A stretch of 64,000 bases of DNA from SXOA01 sp046153945 (GCA_046153945.1 JBJXFF010000124.1:1-64000), one strand, 5' to 3'; shown: positions 33,747 through 43,138, counted from the first letter of the stretch. Numbers and translations are program-made. The notes: generated by a model from the letters alone, not told the origin.

Positions 33747-36143
33747 ATGACGGAAGATCAAATCAAGCCAACGAAACCCAGCCAGCGGCTCGATGATGCG
33801 CTCCGCGAGCAGCAGGAGCTGCTGAGCGTGACCCTCTCCAGCATTGGGGATGCGGTCATTGCCACCGACATCCACGGCTGCATCACGTTTCTGAATCCCG
33901 TGGCCGAGTCCTTAACCGGTTGGACGCAAGCGGAGGCTGTGGGGACATCGCTCGCAGAGGTGTTCCAGATCGTCCATGAATCCACTCACCAGCCGGCCGA
34001 GAATCCGGCCACCAAAGCCTTGCGGGCCGGGGTCATTGTCGGGCTGAGCAATCACACGCTGCTGATTGCCAAAGACGGCACCCAGTGGCCCATTGAAGAT
34101 AGCGCCGCCCCAATCCGCGATGCCAAGGGGCAAGTTGCCGGAGTGGTGCTGGTCTTTCGCGATGTGACCGAGCGGCGGCGGAAAGAGAAACTGGCGGAGG
34201 ACGCCCTGGCCTACGCCGACAACATCCTGGCGACCTTGCGCGAGCCCTTCCTGGTCCTTGATCAGAGTCTGCGAGTCGTCACGGCCAATCGCTCCTTCTA
34301 CGACAAGTTCCATGTCGAGGCGGAAGAGACCCAGGGCCGCTTCATCTACGATTTGGGAAATCGCCAATGGGACATTCTCCAGCTGCGATTGCTGCTGGAA
34401 GATGTTCTCCCTCAAAGCCACGCCTTTGAGAACTTTTCCGTGGAGCATGAATTCGCGTCGATCGGCAAGAGATACATGCTGCTCAACGCCCGCCGAATCC
34501 CCAAACCGGGAAATCACTCGGAACTCATTCTGCTGGCCATTGAGGATGTCACCGAGCGGCGGCAGACGCAGCAGCAATTGGTAGTCTCCGAAACCCGTTT
34601 CCGGCGGCTGTTCGAGACGGCCCACGACGGCATTCTGATTCTCAATGCCGCCAGCCAGAAGATCACCCACGTCAACCCGTTCCTGACGGACCTGCTCGAC
34701 TACCCGGCCGAGCATTTCCTGGGGAAGGAGCTGTGGGAGATCGGTTTTCTGCGCGACAAGGAGGCTAGCCAGTCCGCGATGCAGCAACTTTATGACAAGG
34801 GGGAAATCCGTTACGAGAGCCTGCCGCTGGAAGACAGTCACGGCCGCTTGCACCCGGTCGAGATGGTCGCCAACGTCTACGATGAGGGGCACCATCGGGT
34901 CATCCAGTGCAACATCCGGGACATATCCGTCCGCAGCGGCTTGGAAAAACTGCTCCGTGGGCAGGCGTCCGAGCTGTCGGACCTGCACCGCCGCAAGGAC
35001 GAATTCCTGGCGATGCTCAGTCACGAGCTGCGCAGCCCCCTCGCCCCCATCGCCAGCGCGCTGCAACTGCTCGGCCTGCAGCGCGGAAGCGAAAACCGGA
35101 TCCAGCAGCAAGCCCGGGGCGTCATCGAACGCCAACTGGCCCAACTGCAACATCTCGTGGACGATCTATTGGAAGTTTCCCGCATCACCACGGGCCGGGT
35201 CCAGCTTCGTCGGGAAATGGTCGCCGTGAGCGACATTGTGGCAGGGGCTGTGGAGACGGTTCGCCCACTCATCGAGCAGCGCCGGCATGAGCTCACCGTG
35301 TCGTTGTCCCCCCGGCCGATCAGGCTGCACGCCGACGCTGCCCGCCTGGAACAGGTGCTGGTGAACTTGCTCACCAACGCGGCCAAGTACACCGAGGAAG
35401 AGGGGCACATCTGGCTGACCGTCGAACTGGCGAGCGGGGGGCGCAGTGCTTCAAAAACAGAGCCCCCTGATACTACTCAAGACGAATGCATCCTCCGCGT
35501 GCGGGACACGGGTGTCGGCATCGCACCGGCACTTCTGCCGCGAATTTTCGACCTGTTCACGCAGGCGGAACGATCCTTGGACCGCTCTCAAGGGGGACTG
35601 GGAATCGGCCTGGCTTTGGTCCACCGCCTGACGGAATTGCATGGGGGAACTGTGGAAGTGAACAGCACTCTGGGAGAAGGCAGCGAGTTCATCGTCCATT
35701 TGCCTGTGATGACGGTCGAACCACCGCCGGCGGAATCGCCAGCCGCGGACCCCGGCCCGGTGGCGGCGCGACCCCTGCGGGTGCTGGTAGTGGATGACAA
35801 CTCGGATACAGTTTTGACCTTCGCCATCCTGCTGAAAGCTTTGGGGCACGACGTGCGGACGGCTCACGATGGGCCATCGGGAGTGGCAGCGGCTCTCTCA
35901 TACCGGCCGGACGTGGCTCTGCTGGACATCGGCTTGCCGGGCCTGAACGGCTACGAAGTCGCCAAACGGATTCGGCAGGAACCGACGCTCCAAAACGCGG
36001 TGCTGGTCGCGCTCACCGGTTATGGCCAGGAAACTGACCGCGAGATCTCGCGGCAGGCGGGCTTCAATCACCACATGGTCAAACCGGCCAACTTCGACAA
36101 GCTCCAGCAAATCCTGGCGAACGTTGCGGACCAACTGACATAA
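33747..36143 (+). CDS. Hybrid histidine kinase: three PAS domains, HisKA, HATPase, receiver
   Basis: A 798-residue cytoplasmic sensor kinase without TM helices. PAS domains at about 25-150 (GDAVIATDIHGCITFLNPVA), 165-275 and 290-405 (AHDGILILNAASQKITHVNP). The HisKA helix carries His426 in LAMLSHELRSPL. HATPase motifs are LLTNAAKYTEE, VRDTGVGIAP and GGLGIGLALVHRL. The C-terminal receiver (about 665-780) has Asp727 in ALLDIGLPGLNG and the lysine in MVKPAN. A GC-rich repeat (35428-35472) is inserted in frame between two strands of the ATPase domain, adding about 15 residues. ATG 33747 is preferred over GTG 33702. A terminator-like hairpin lies in its leader. Confidence 0.95.
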   Translation: MTEDQIKPTKPSQRLDDALREQQELLSVTLSSIGDAVIATDIHGCITFLNPVAESLTGWTQAEAVGTSLAEVFQIVHESTHQPAENPATKALRAGVIVGLSNHTLLIAKDGTQWPIEDSAAPIRDAKGQVAGVVLVFRDVTERRRKEKLAEDALAYADNILATLREPFLVLDQSLRVVTANRSFYDKFHVEAEETQGRFIYDLGNRQWDILQLRLLLEDVLPQSHAFENFSVEHEFASIGKRYMLLNARRIPKPGNHSELILLAIEDVTERRQTQQQLVVSETRFRRLFETAHDGILILNAASQKITHVNPFLTDLLDYPAEHFLGKELWEIGFLRDKEASQSAMQQLYDKGEIRYESLPLEDSHGRLHPVEMVANVYDEGHHRVIQCNIRDISVRSGLEKLLRGQASELSDLHRRKDEFLAMLSHELRSPLAPIASALQLLGLQRGSENRIQQQARGVIERQLAQLQHLVDDLLEVSRITTGRVQLRREMVAVSDIVAGAVETVRPLIEQRRHELTVSLSPRPIRLHADAARLEQVLVNLLTNAAKYTEEEGHIWLTVELASGGRSASKTEPPDTTQDECILRVRDTGVGIAPALLPRIFDLFTQAERSLDRSQGGLGIGLALVHRLTELHGGTVEVNSTLGEGSEFIVHLPVMTVEPPPAESPAADPGPVAARPLRVLVVDDNSDTVLTFAILLKALGHDVRTAHDGPSGVAAALSYRPDVALLDIGLPGLNGYEVAKRIRQEPTLQNAVLVALTGYGQETDREISRQAGFNHHMVKPANFDKLQQILANVADQLT
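35428..35472. repeat. GC-rich repeat inserted in the histidine kinase gene
   Basis: It shares TGGCGAGCGGGGGGCG and AGCCCCCTGATA with the intergenic repeat at 11107-11135, with an extra 17 bases in the loop. It is in frame and codes for GGRSASKTEPPD. Confidence 0.78.
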
Positions 36144-36172
36144 AAGGTGTCAGGCCTAAGCCTGCCCCCTTT
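36143..36172. terminator. Hairpin between convergent genes (AAAGG...CCTTT)
   Basis: Outer stem AAAGG/CCTTT and inner stem CAGGC-CTAA-GCCTG. It starts at the last base of the kinase stop codon and ends 14 bases before the ThuA stop. A-rich and T-rich flanks fit a bidirectional terminator. Confidence 0.6.
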
Positions 36173-36185
36173 AAAACTCGCCGAC

Positions 36186-37127
36186 TCATTTCCCCGCTTC
36201 GATCGCCGCTTTGGCGTCGTCCATCACTTTTTCCAGCTCTTCCTTGTCGGGCGTTTTGGAGGGAACGCCGTCCTTGGGAATCTCCAACTTGGTGACCCAC
36301 GCCACGCCGTTGAGCAGCACGGTCCGGAAGCCGTCGTTGCCCAAGTTCTCGTGCCGGTGCAGCCCCGTGAATCCAAACCCGCGGCCCCCGTCGGGACGCT
36401 CGTAGGCCCACGCCATGTGCTGAGCCTTGCCCGCAGAGACCTCGGCAAACACGGCCGCGTTGCCGCCCCGGTCGCTGGGCTCTTTACTCGCGGTGTTCGC
36501 GGGTGGGACGTCGGAGAGGATCGGCGTGACGCCTTTCATATCGCCGACAAACCGCATGTGATAGTACCATTCGTCTTTCACGCTGAACGGCTTGACGCCG
36601 CGGGCGGCGGGATGATCGGGAAATCTCTTGAAGCTCGGCGTCCACCACGGATTTACTGACCAGAAGGTCTCGAAATAGCCTCCCATCCATTGCAGATAGT
36701 TGTCTCCGGCTTCCCCCTTGTTCACCTCGACGCCAAAATGCAGCGCCATAAACCCGGCCCCCTTGCGCACCGCCGCAAAGATATTGGGGTCTGTCGCTGC
36801 CTTCTGCCCGTGGTTCAGCCCCACAATGATGGCGTCCGCATGGGACAGGTCCTTAGGCCAGTTTTTGCTGGAGTAAACCACTGCGTGAACTTGTGGATAA
36901 GCCGCATGCAGTTCACGGGCTAGCAAAATGGAAGCGGCAACAAACTCATGATTTCCCCGCGGCCCATGTGTCCCCGCATCGCCGATGAACACGATTTTTT
37001 TGACGTCAGGCCCCGCCTTTCGTTGCCCTTCGTAATCGAAGATGTCCCGCTCCTCCGCCCAGGTCGAGCCAGCGGTGAGCAGCGAAAGGAGGAGAGCCAG
37101 ACTCAATGGCAGGTACGTGCGGTTCAT
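36186..37127 (-). CDS. Secreted ThuA-domain protein
   Basis: A 313-residue protein with a signal peptide (YLPLSLALLLSLLTAGSTWA); the start ATG 37127 is chosen for it. The body is a ThuA-like (trehalose utilisation, class I glutamine amidotransferase-like) fold: KKIVFIGDAGTHGPRGNHEF, then ADAIIVGLNHG, GAGFMALHFGVEV, DEWYYHMRF and GFTGLHRHENLGNDGFRTVL. Such proteins are frequent in planctomycetes, often near sugar-degrading enzymes; the reaction is not established. It is monocistronic and convergent with the kinase gene. Confidence 0.88.
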   Translation of the reverse strand: MNRTYLPLSLALLLSLLTAGSTWAEERDIFDYEGQRKAGPDVKKIVFIGDAGTHGPRGNHEFVAASILLARELHAAYPQVHAVVYSSKNWPKDLSHADAIIVGLNHGQKAATDPNIFAAVRKGAGFMALHFGVEVNKGEAGDNYLQWMGGYFETFWSVNPWWTPSFKRFPDHPAARGVKPFSVKDEWYYHMRFVGDMKGVTPILSDVPPANTASKEPSDRGGNAAVFAEVSAGKAQHMAWAYERPDGGRGFGFTGLHRHENLGNDGFRTVLLNGVAWVTKLEIPKDGVPSKTPDKEELEKVMDDAKAAIEAGK

Positions 37128-37814
37128 ATTGCGATTTTCTGGGAGGACAGGTTGGGACACTGCGATGAATGATAGCGGAAAAACAGAGCCTTTATATAGA
37201 GTCGACAGCACTCGGAGAAATGACTGGCTCCGCTGACTGACGTCAGCCGGTTCGGGGTCGCTAAAGGCCGGCAAAGCGGGCGCTTGCGACTTACTGGACA
37301 CTTAGGCAAAAATGCCGTTTTGTATAATGGTAGATCAGTGGGGCGGAGCCTGGCGCGTCGCTAGGGAAGGTGTGGTCTTTGGCAATTGGGTAGTAACGAA
37401 ATAATAGATGCCGTCGATGTGTTGGTTTATTCCATACTAGCGATTGAGAAAGGGATTATATATTCAGTCTCGGAGGATGAATCAGAATCTCGAGCGTGAA
37501 TCAGACTTGCGTCGGCGACTCAGGCCCGAACTTCAGTTCAGACAAGGGGTTCCGGCAAAGGTGAATCAACGTAACTCTGCGAAAAAACTTGCTGTGAATC
37601 ATGAATCCGAAGCACCTATCCAGGGGGCGGATGCAGCTTGCCAGCCCCTTCGGAGGTCAGTTGAAAATGAGTTCCCCTGGCGTGTTAAGCCGGTTTGGCG
37701 GCTGTTTCAGGACTGCCCAATCGGCGTCCAGGGGGATAAAATGCGGAGGTTCTAGTTTTGACCAGGGCGTACGTCCACTTTTGACGTCTGCCGACACGAC
37801 CGCACGAGGATGAA
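37128..37814. other. Intergenic region upstream of ftsH
   Basis: No convincing gene: a 103-codon frame at 37444-37755 has a TTG start and no recognisable pattern. TATAAT at 37323-37328 (TTGTATAATGG) and TATATAAAGG (minus strand, near 37190) are candidate promoter elements for ftsH and the ThuA gene. A GGCTGACGTCAGTCAGC near-palindrome lies near 37235-37250. Confidence 0.45.
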
Positions 37815-39833
37815 GTGGCCAGCGAAAAACCAGTTCGAGACGATGGTTCACCCGAGGAGCGGCGTCCTTCTCCCCGTTTTGCCTTCACGGGCTGGATGAT
37901 CCCGCTCGCGATTATGGCGGTCTTTTTCTCGCTCTTCCTGCTCAACCGGGGCCCGAAGCGGACCGAGATCACGTTTGACTTCCTCATTCAGCAAATCCGC
38001 GTGGGCAACGTGGAAGAGATCGCGATCGGCAAGGAGTTGGGACAGGGGAAATTCGTGACGGCCCCCAAACTGCCGCTCGTGGGCAGTCCTGCTTCCGCCG
38101 AAAAGACGGAGCCGGACAAGACTCCCAAGCAGCCCAAGCAGAGCGAGCCGTATTTTATCGTCCGCTTGCCGTCCCCTGAATCAGGCGCGCGGACCACGCT
38201 CACCGACCTGCTCGACAAGCATCCGGCCCATGTCGCTTTTGACAACGAATTCGACCCGACGCTGACGGTTTACATCGCCATGCTTTGCCTCACGCTTGGT
38301 GCCGTCGTCTTCTTCTGGTTCTGGATGCGCCGCACCCAGAATCAAATGATGGGGGGCGGGTTCCTCTCCGGCTTTACCCGCAGCCCGGGCAAACGGTACG
38401 AAGCATCGCGCACGCCGATTACTTTCAAAGACGTCGCTGGCTTGGAAGGGGTCAAAGCCGACCTGATGGAAATCGTCGAGTTCCTGAAGACTCCCGCGAA
38501 ATTTCAGAAGCTCGGCGGCCGCGTTCCCAAGGGGGTGCTTCTCAACGGGCCTCCGGGGACCGGCAAAACGCTCCTCGCTCGCGCCATAGCGGGCGAAGCC
38601 GGCGTGCCATTTTATTCCGTCAACGGCTCAGAGTTCATTCAGATGTTCGTCGGCGTCGGCGCCAGCCGCGTTCGGGATTTGTTCAAGGTCGCCAAGGAGA
38701 ATTCGCCGGCCATCATCTTCATCGACGAAATCGACGCCGTCGGCCGGCAGCGGGGAGCGGGGCTCGGCGGCGGGCATGACGAGCGGGAGCAGACCCTGAA
38801 TCAGATTCTCAGCGAAATGGACGGCTTCGCGCAGACTGAGTTTGTGATTGTCGTCGCCGCCACGAATCGGCCGGACGTTTTGGATCCTGCCCTCCTCCGC
38901 CCCGGCCGCTTCGACCGCCACATCACCGTCGGCCGGCCCACGCAAAAGGGACGGGTCGAAATCTTCAAGGTCCATGTCCGCGAAGTTCCGCTCGGCAGCG
39001 ATGTGAATCTCGAAATTCTGGCCTCCGCCTGCATCGGCCTGACCGGCGCCGACATCCGCAACATCGTCAACGAAGCCGCCTTGTGGGCCGCCCGGCATGA
39101 TAAATCCCAGGTCGACATGGAGGACTTCGAGCATGCCCGCGACAAAGTCCTGATGGGCCCCAAGCGGGAAGAAGTGCTGCAAGAGAAGGAGAAGGAAAAG
39201 ACCGCATATCACGAGGCGGGACATACTATCCTGGCCTGGACGCTGCCGGGGGCGCATCGCGTTCACAAAGTGACCATCATTCCCCGCGGCCGCTCTTTGG
39301 GAAGCACGCAGACGATGCCTAACGAAGATCGGCTGAGCATGTCTGAGCCCGAGCTCAAGGATCACCTGGCCGTGCTGCTCGGCGGACGGGCGGCGGAGAG
39401 GCTGATTTACAACGAGGCGACGGTCGGGGCCGAGAATGACCTGGAGCGGGCGACGGGCCTGGCCCGACGAATGGTAATGAGTTGGGGAATGAGCGACAAG
39501 CTCGGCCCGGTCAGTTACAAACTCGGCGACGACGACCCGTTCCTGGGCCGCGAAATGCACCAGCAACGGCAGTTCAGCGAACATACCCTGCAACTGATCG
39601 ACGGCGAGGTTTCCCGCATTCTCCGCGAAGCTTCCGAGCGGGCTTATTCGCTCCTCTCCGAGAGCCGCGGCTTGCTGGAGAAACTGACTGCGGGCTTGCT
39701 GGAGAAGGAAGCTCTCGACGAAGTGGAAATTGCCGTAATACTTGGTCCCAGCATTCACCCCTCGCTCAACGGCCATGCCCAGAAAGCCGAGCCGCTGTCG
39801 CAAGCGACCGCGGCGAAAATGGCGTCGTCCTGA
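37815..39833 (+). CDS. ftsH: ATP-dependent zinc metalloprotease FtsH
   Basis: A 672-residue membrane protease. Two TM helices (MIPLAIMAVFFSLFLLN, about 33-50, and VYIAMLCLTLGAVVFFWFWM, about 150-175) flank a periplasmic domain. The AAA module has GPPGTGKT (about 245-252), IIFIDEIDAVGRQRG and RPGRFDRHI. The zinc protease motif HEAGH is at 466-470. It degrades misfolded membrane and regulatory proteins. The start is GTG 37815, with AGGAT immediately upstream. The stop TGA shares its last base with the ATG of rsgA (TGATG), indicating coupled translation. Confidence 0.96.
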   Translation: MASEKPVRDDGSPEERRPSPRFAFTGWMIPLAIMAVFFSLFLLNRGPKRTEITFDFLIQQIRVGNVEEIAIGKELGQGKFVTAPKLPLVGSPASAEKTEPDKTPKQPKQSEPYFIVRLPSPESGARTTLTDLLDKHPAHVAFDNEFDPTLTVYIAMLCLTLGAVVFFWFWMRRTQNQMMGGGFLSGFTRSPGKRYEASRTPITFKDVAGLEGVKADLMEIVEFLKTPAKFQKLGGRVPKGVLLNGPPGTGKTLLARAIAGEAGVPFYSVNGSEFIQMFVGVGASRVRDLFKVAKENSPAIIFIDEIDAVGRQRGAGLGGGHDEREQTLNQILSEMDGFAQTEFVIVVAATNRPDVLDPALLRPGRFDRHITVGRPTQKGRVEIFKVHVREVPLGSDVNLEILASACIGLTGADIRNIVNEAALWAARHDKSQVDMEDFEHARDKVLMGPKREEVLQEKEKEKTAYHEAGHTILAWTLPGAHRVHKVTIIPRGRSLGSTQTMPNEDRLSMSEPELKDHLAVLLGGRAAERLIYNEATVGAENDLERATGLARRMVMSWGMSDKLGPVSYKLGDDDPFLGREMHQQRQFSEHTLQLIDGEVSRILREASERAYSLLSESRGLLEKLTAGLLEKEALDEVEIAVILGPSIHPSLNGHAQKAEPLSQATAAKMASS

Positions 39834-40957
39834 TGTGTGCCAAACGTAAAATCCGCGCCGAGTTCCGCAAAGGGCACCAAGGCAAAGCCCGCCGCGGCAA
39901 TCTCACCCGCGACCTGGAGCGCGATGACCGAACCGCGGACCGGCTGGTCTCTTCGGAGCGGGTGAGCGGCAAAGGGGAGTTGACCCGCAAACGGACCATC
40001 ATCGGTCAGGATGGGGATGAAGGCTCCGGCCTCTCGGTCCTCCGGGACATCGGGGACGGCAGCTTGCAGGGGCGGGTCCTTGTCGTCTTTGGCCTGGCGA
40101 GCGAAGTCCGCACGGCTGATGGCCGGCTCTTTCGCTGTGCTACTCGCCGCGTGCTGAAGAACATGAGCACCGATCAGCGGCACGTCGTGGTCGCGGGGGA
40201 TAATGTCTACTTTCGGCCGGATGGCACGGAGAATGGCCTCATTGAACGGATTGAGCCCCGGAAGAGCGTCATCTGCCGCACCAGCCGCAAGCGGCAGCAT
40301 GTGCTGGTGGCGAACGTCGATCAAGTCGTGATTGTGACGAGCGCCGCGGAGCCGACTCTCAAGCCAAATCTCATCGACCGGATGCTCGTCGAAGCGGAAC
40401 GGAACCGGGTCCGCCCCATCCTTTGCATCAACAAGATCGACCTCGTCGAGCCAGCCGACCTTCAGCCGCTGGCCGGCGTCTTCGGCCAGATGGGTTATCA
40501 GGTGCTGCTCGTCTCGGCCGAAAAGGGGATCGGCGTTCAGCCCCTGAAAAGGCTGTTGGCGGGAAAGGCGAGCGTCGTAGCGGGGCAAAGCGGCGTGGGC
40601 AAATCGTCGCTGCTCAATGCCGTCGAGCCGGGGTTAGGCCTTAAGGTTGGCGAGGTGAGCGAAGAGAATCAAAAAGGCAAACATACAACTACCTCCGCTC
40701 GGCTGATTCCGCTCGCCGCCGGGGGATACGTTGTCGATACGCCGGGCATCCGCCAGTTCCAGCTTTGGGACGTGATTCGAGAGGAAGTCGGCGGCTATTA
40801 TCGCGACCTCCGTCCCTACATCAACCTCTGCCGCTATCCCGACTGCACCCACACCCACGAAATCGACTGCGGCGTGAAAAACGCCGTCGCCGACGGCCGG
40901 CTGGACGTGCGGCGGTACGAGAGCTATTGCCACTTGTTCGCGGGAGATATGGTGTAG
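39833..40957 (+). CDS. rsgA: Ribosome small-subunit-dependent GTPase A
   Basis: A 374-residue circularly permuted GTPase that assists 30S maturation. A basic N-terminal extension (MCAKRKIRAEFRKGHQGKARR) precedes the OB fold (GSLQGRVLVVFGLASEVRTA). Then NKID (G4), GQSGVGKSSLLNA (G1, P-loop), HTTTSARL (G2) and DTPGIRQF (G3) appear in the permuted order. The zinc module CRYPDCTHTHEIDC closes the protein. Start ATG 39833 overlaps the ftsH stop by one base. The pairing with ftsH suggests joint expression. Confidence 0.95.
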   Translation: MCAKRKIRAEFRKGHQGKARRGNLTRDLERDDRTADRLVSSERVSGKGELTRKRTIIGQDGDEGSGLSVLRDIGDGSLQGRVLVVFGLASEVRTADGRLFRCATRRVLKNMSTDQRHVVVAGDNVYFRPDGTENGLIERIEPRKSVICRTSRKRQHVLVANVDQVVIVTSAAEPTLKPNLIDRMLVEAERNRVRPILCINKIDLVEPADLQPLAGVFGQMGYQVLLVSAEKGIGVQPLKRLLAGKASVVAGQSGVGKSSLLNAVEPGLGLKVGEVSEENQKGKHTTTSARLIPLAAGGYVVDTPGIRQFQLWDVIREEVGGYYRDLRPYINLCRYPDCTHTHEIDCGVKNAVADGRLDVRRYESYCHLFAGDMV

Positions 40958-40973
40958 GGGGGATTTGGAAAGA

Positions 40974-41101
40974 GGAAATCTCAAATCTCAAACAAATTTC
41001 AATGGGGAAATGTTGAAGTCGGAAAGTGGGGAAATGGTCCTTTTGAATTTCCAAGTTTCACTTTTTGAATTTGTTTGAGATTTGAAATTTCCAATTTCCT
41101 A
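40974..41101. repeat. Word repeat forming a long inverted repeat (AAATCTCAAAC type)
   Basis: Left core TCAAATCTCAAACAAATT (40981-40998) is perfectly complementary to the right core at 41068-41085 (18 of 18). Flanks are further degenerate copies of GGAAAT/AATTTCC words. It separates rsgA and iscS. Confidence 0.85.
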
Positions 41102-41109
41102 CCGGTCCC

Positions 41110-42312
41110 ATGAACCTCCCCATCTACCTCGACAATCACGCCACCACGCCGGTTGATCCGCGCGTGCTCGCGGCGATGCTGCCGTATTTCACAGAGCGGT
41201 TCGGGAATGCGGGGAGCACCAGCCACAGCTTTGGACACGAGGCCAAGGCGGCAGTGGATCAGTCGCGAGAGATTATTGCCACCGGCGTCGGCTGCTCGCC
41301 ACGGGAGATTGTCTTCACCAGCGGAGCAACGGAGAGCAACAATCTGGCCCTCCGTGGGGTGACGGAGCGGACTCGCCGCCGGGGGAACCATATCGTCAGC
41401 GTCACCTCGGAGCACAAAGCGGTTCTCGACCCGCTTCGCCGGCTGGCGCGGAGGGGATTCGAGGTCACGCTTCTTCCCGTCGAGCAGACAGGCAGCCCTT
41501 CCGCCGGCCTGCTCTGGCCCGAGCAAGTAGAACAGGCCCTCCGCGACGACACGCTGCTCGTCAGCGTGATGCTGGCGAACAATGAAGTAGGCATCCTGCA
41601 AGATATTCCCGCCATCTGCAAGATTTGCCAAGCGAAAGGGATCATCCTGCACTGCGATGCCACGCAAGCTGTCGGCAAGATCCCCGTCGATGTTCAAGAA
41701 CTCGGCGTCGATCTGATGAGCTTCTCCGCTCACAAGATCTACGGTCCCAAGGGAGTTGGCGCTCTCTATGTCCGCCGCGGCTCACCCGGTGTGCGCTTGG
41801 AGCCTCTGATTGACGGCGGCGGACAGGAGAACGGCCTTCGGAGCGGAACGCTCAATGTTCCGGGGATCGTCGGCTTTGCGAAAGCGCTGGAGCTTTGCCT
41901 CGCCGAACTACGGGCAGAAATGGTCCGCCTGAGCGAGCTGCGTCAGCGGCTGTGGGATGGTTTGCGGCGGGAAATCCCGGATGTCGCCCTGAATGGCCCC
42001 GATTGGAGCAAATCAGCCGGGCTTATCCGACTTCCCGGCAATCTCAATTGCACTTTCCCATTCGTCGATGGAGAAGCCCTGCTTATCAATATGAAAGACG
42101 TCGCCGTTTCCAGCGGCAGTGCCTGCACCAGCGCGAATCCAGAGCCGAGCCATGTGCTGCGGGCTCTGGGATTGCCGGAAGACTTGACTCGCGCCAGCCT
42201 GCGCTTCGGCCTCGGCCGCTTCACCACGGCGGAGGAGATCGACTTCGCCATCTCCGCCACCGCCGCCACGGTGCATCGACTGAGGAAGCTGAGCAGCATG
42301 GCGGGAGAGTGA
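41110..42312 (+). CDS. iscS: Cysteine desulfurase (IscS/NifS family)
   Basis: A 400-residue PLP enzyme of fold type I that removes sulfur from cysteine for iron-sulfur cluster and thio-cofactor assembly. YLDNHATTPVDPRV opens it. TSGATESNNLAL binds the cofactor phosphate, LHCDATQAVGK holds the aspartate, and SAHKIYGPKG has the PLP lysine. SSGSACTSANPEPSHVLRAL carries the catalytic cysteine loop of the class I (IscS/NifS) type. No iscU, sufU or regulator is adjacent, so scaffold genes must be elsewhere. A long word repeat directly precedes it; convergent with the dioxygenase gene. Confidence 0.94.
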   Translation: MNLPIYLDNHATTPVDPRVLAAMLPYFTERFGNAGSTSHSFGHEAKAAVDQSREIIATGVGCSPREIVFTSGATESNNLALRGVTERTRRRGNHIVSVTSEHKAVLDPLRRLARRGFEVTLLPVEQTGSPSAGLLWPEQVEQALRDDTLLVSVMLANNEVGILQDIPAICKICQAKGIILHCDATQAVGKIPVDVQELGVDLMSFSAHKIYGPKGVGALYVRRGSPGVRLEPLIDGGGQENGLRSGTLNVPGIVGFAKALELCLAELRAEMVRLSELRQRLWDGLRREIPDVALNGPDWSKSAGLIRLPGNLNCTFPFVDGEALLINMKDVAVSSGSACTSANPEPSHVLRALGLPEDLTRASLRFGLGRFTTAEEIDFAISATAATVHRLRKLSSMAGE

Positions 42313-42325
42313 AATCGATCTCTCT

Positions 42326-42346
42326 GGGCAGGCTGGAAGCCTACCC
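42326..42346. terminator. Hairpin between convergent iscS and dioxygenase genes
   Basis: Nine-base arms GGGCAGGCT/AGCCTACCC with one mismatch and a GGA loop. It fills most of the 41-base gap between two convergent stops. Confidence 0.55.
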
Positions 42347-42353
42347 CACTTAC

Positions 42354-43022
42354 TTACTTGCTCTCGGGGGTGATGCCGAGAACGAGATCGAAATTCGCGG
42401 CCAGCTCGCCGATTTTGGAATTCTTGAGCGGGGCGAAATCGACGGTCACGGCATCCCTCAGCTTCTGATCGCGGAAGCTCCGGTAGATGCCGTCCTTGAT
42501 ATTCCCCGGATCGTCCTTGACGTAGCACTGCGTCGTGAGCAGTTCCTTCTCCCCCTGCTTGATCTTGAAGTGGATGTGCGGCGAGCGGCCGGGGTAAGCG
42601 ACCGGCTTGATCGTGCGGAAGTAATATTCGCCGCTCTTGCCGGTGAGGAAGCGGCCGAAGCCCTGGAAGTTGCCGTCCCGCTTCTTGCCGTTGTCGCTGC
42701 CGGCGTGGAGATAGGCCCCGTTGTTGTCGCACTGCCAGATTTCCACCACGGCATTGCGAAGAGGCTCGCCGCCGGCATCGAGGATTTTGCCGGTGAGGTG
42801 TGTGATCGTGCCGACAGCCGGCGTTAATTTGTCGTTGATGACAATCAGGTCATTGTCCGTGTCGAGCGGGAACTTGTCCGGATAAAACGGCCCTTCCGTC
42901 TGAGCCGGCGTCTTCGTCAGCTCCGCGGCAAACGCGCCGGACTGCCAGTATTCCGGAAGCCAAAGAGCGGCAGCACCAAAAGCAGTTCCGGCAAGGAAGT
43001 GACGGCGAGTGAAAGGGGACAT
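42354..43022 (-). CDS. Intradiol ring-cleavage dioxygenase-like protein, Tat-exported
   Basis: A 222-residue protein of the protocatechuate 3,4-dioxygenase family. The start ATG 43022 gives a twin-arginine signal (FTRRHFLAGTAFGAAALW). TEGPFYPDKFPLDTDNDLIV is typical of the family. Iron ligands expected as Tyr, Tyr, His, His are present in NGAYLH and in GEYYFRTIKPVAYPGRSPHIHF. Export before an intradiol dioxygenase fold is not typical of aromatic catabolism and is seen in many planctomycete paralogues with unknown substrates. No pathway gene is adjacent. An unusual 80-base nested hairpin lies upstream. Confidence 0.87.
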   Translation of the reverse strand: MSPFTRRHFLAGTAFGAAALWLPEYWQSGAFAAELTKTPAQTEGPFYPDKFPLDTDNDLIVINDKLTPAVGTITHLTGKILDAGGEPLRNAVVEIWQCDNNGAYLHAGSDNGKKRDGNFQGFGRFLTGKSGEYYFRTIKPVAYPGRSPHIHFKIKQGEKELLTTQCYVKDDPGNIKDGIYRSFRDQKLRDAVTVDFAPLKNSKIGELAANFDLVLGITPESK

Positions 43023-43034
43023 GCGAAGGCTCCG

Positions 43035-43114
43035 AAGCTTAGCCCCGTCGTCCACGACGGGATGCGCGGATGAACATGTGAAGAGATCGCCTCGTGGACG
43101 AGGCGGCTAAGCTT
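43035..43114. repeat. 80-base inverted repeat with nested hairpins
   Basis: Outer arms AAGCTTAGCC (43035-43044) and GGCTAAGCTT (43105-43114) are perfect. Inside each arm is a separate hairpin: CCCGTCG-TCCA-CGACGGG and CGCCTCG-TGGA-CGAGGCG. It lies between the dioxygenase start and the 1345-residue gene end. A single-arm relative is at 53223-53247. Confidence 0.82.
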
Positions 43115-43138
43115 GAATATAGCAGATTCGATCCGTTG

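Noticed and set aside
37444..37755. 103-codon frame before ftsH
   Set aside because: TTG start, no ribosome site, no recognisable pattern; left as intergenic.
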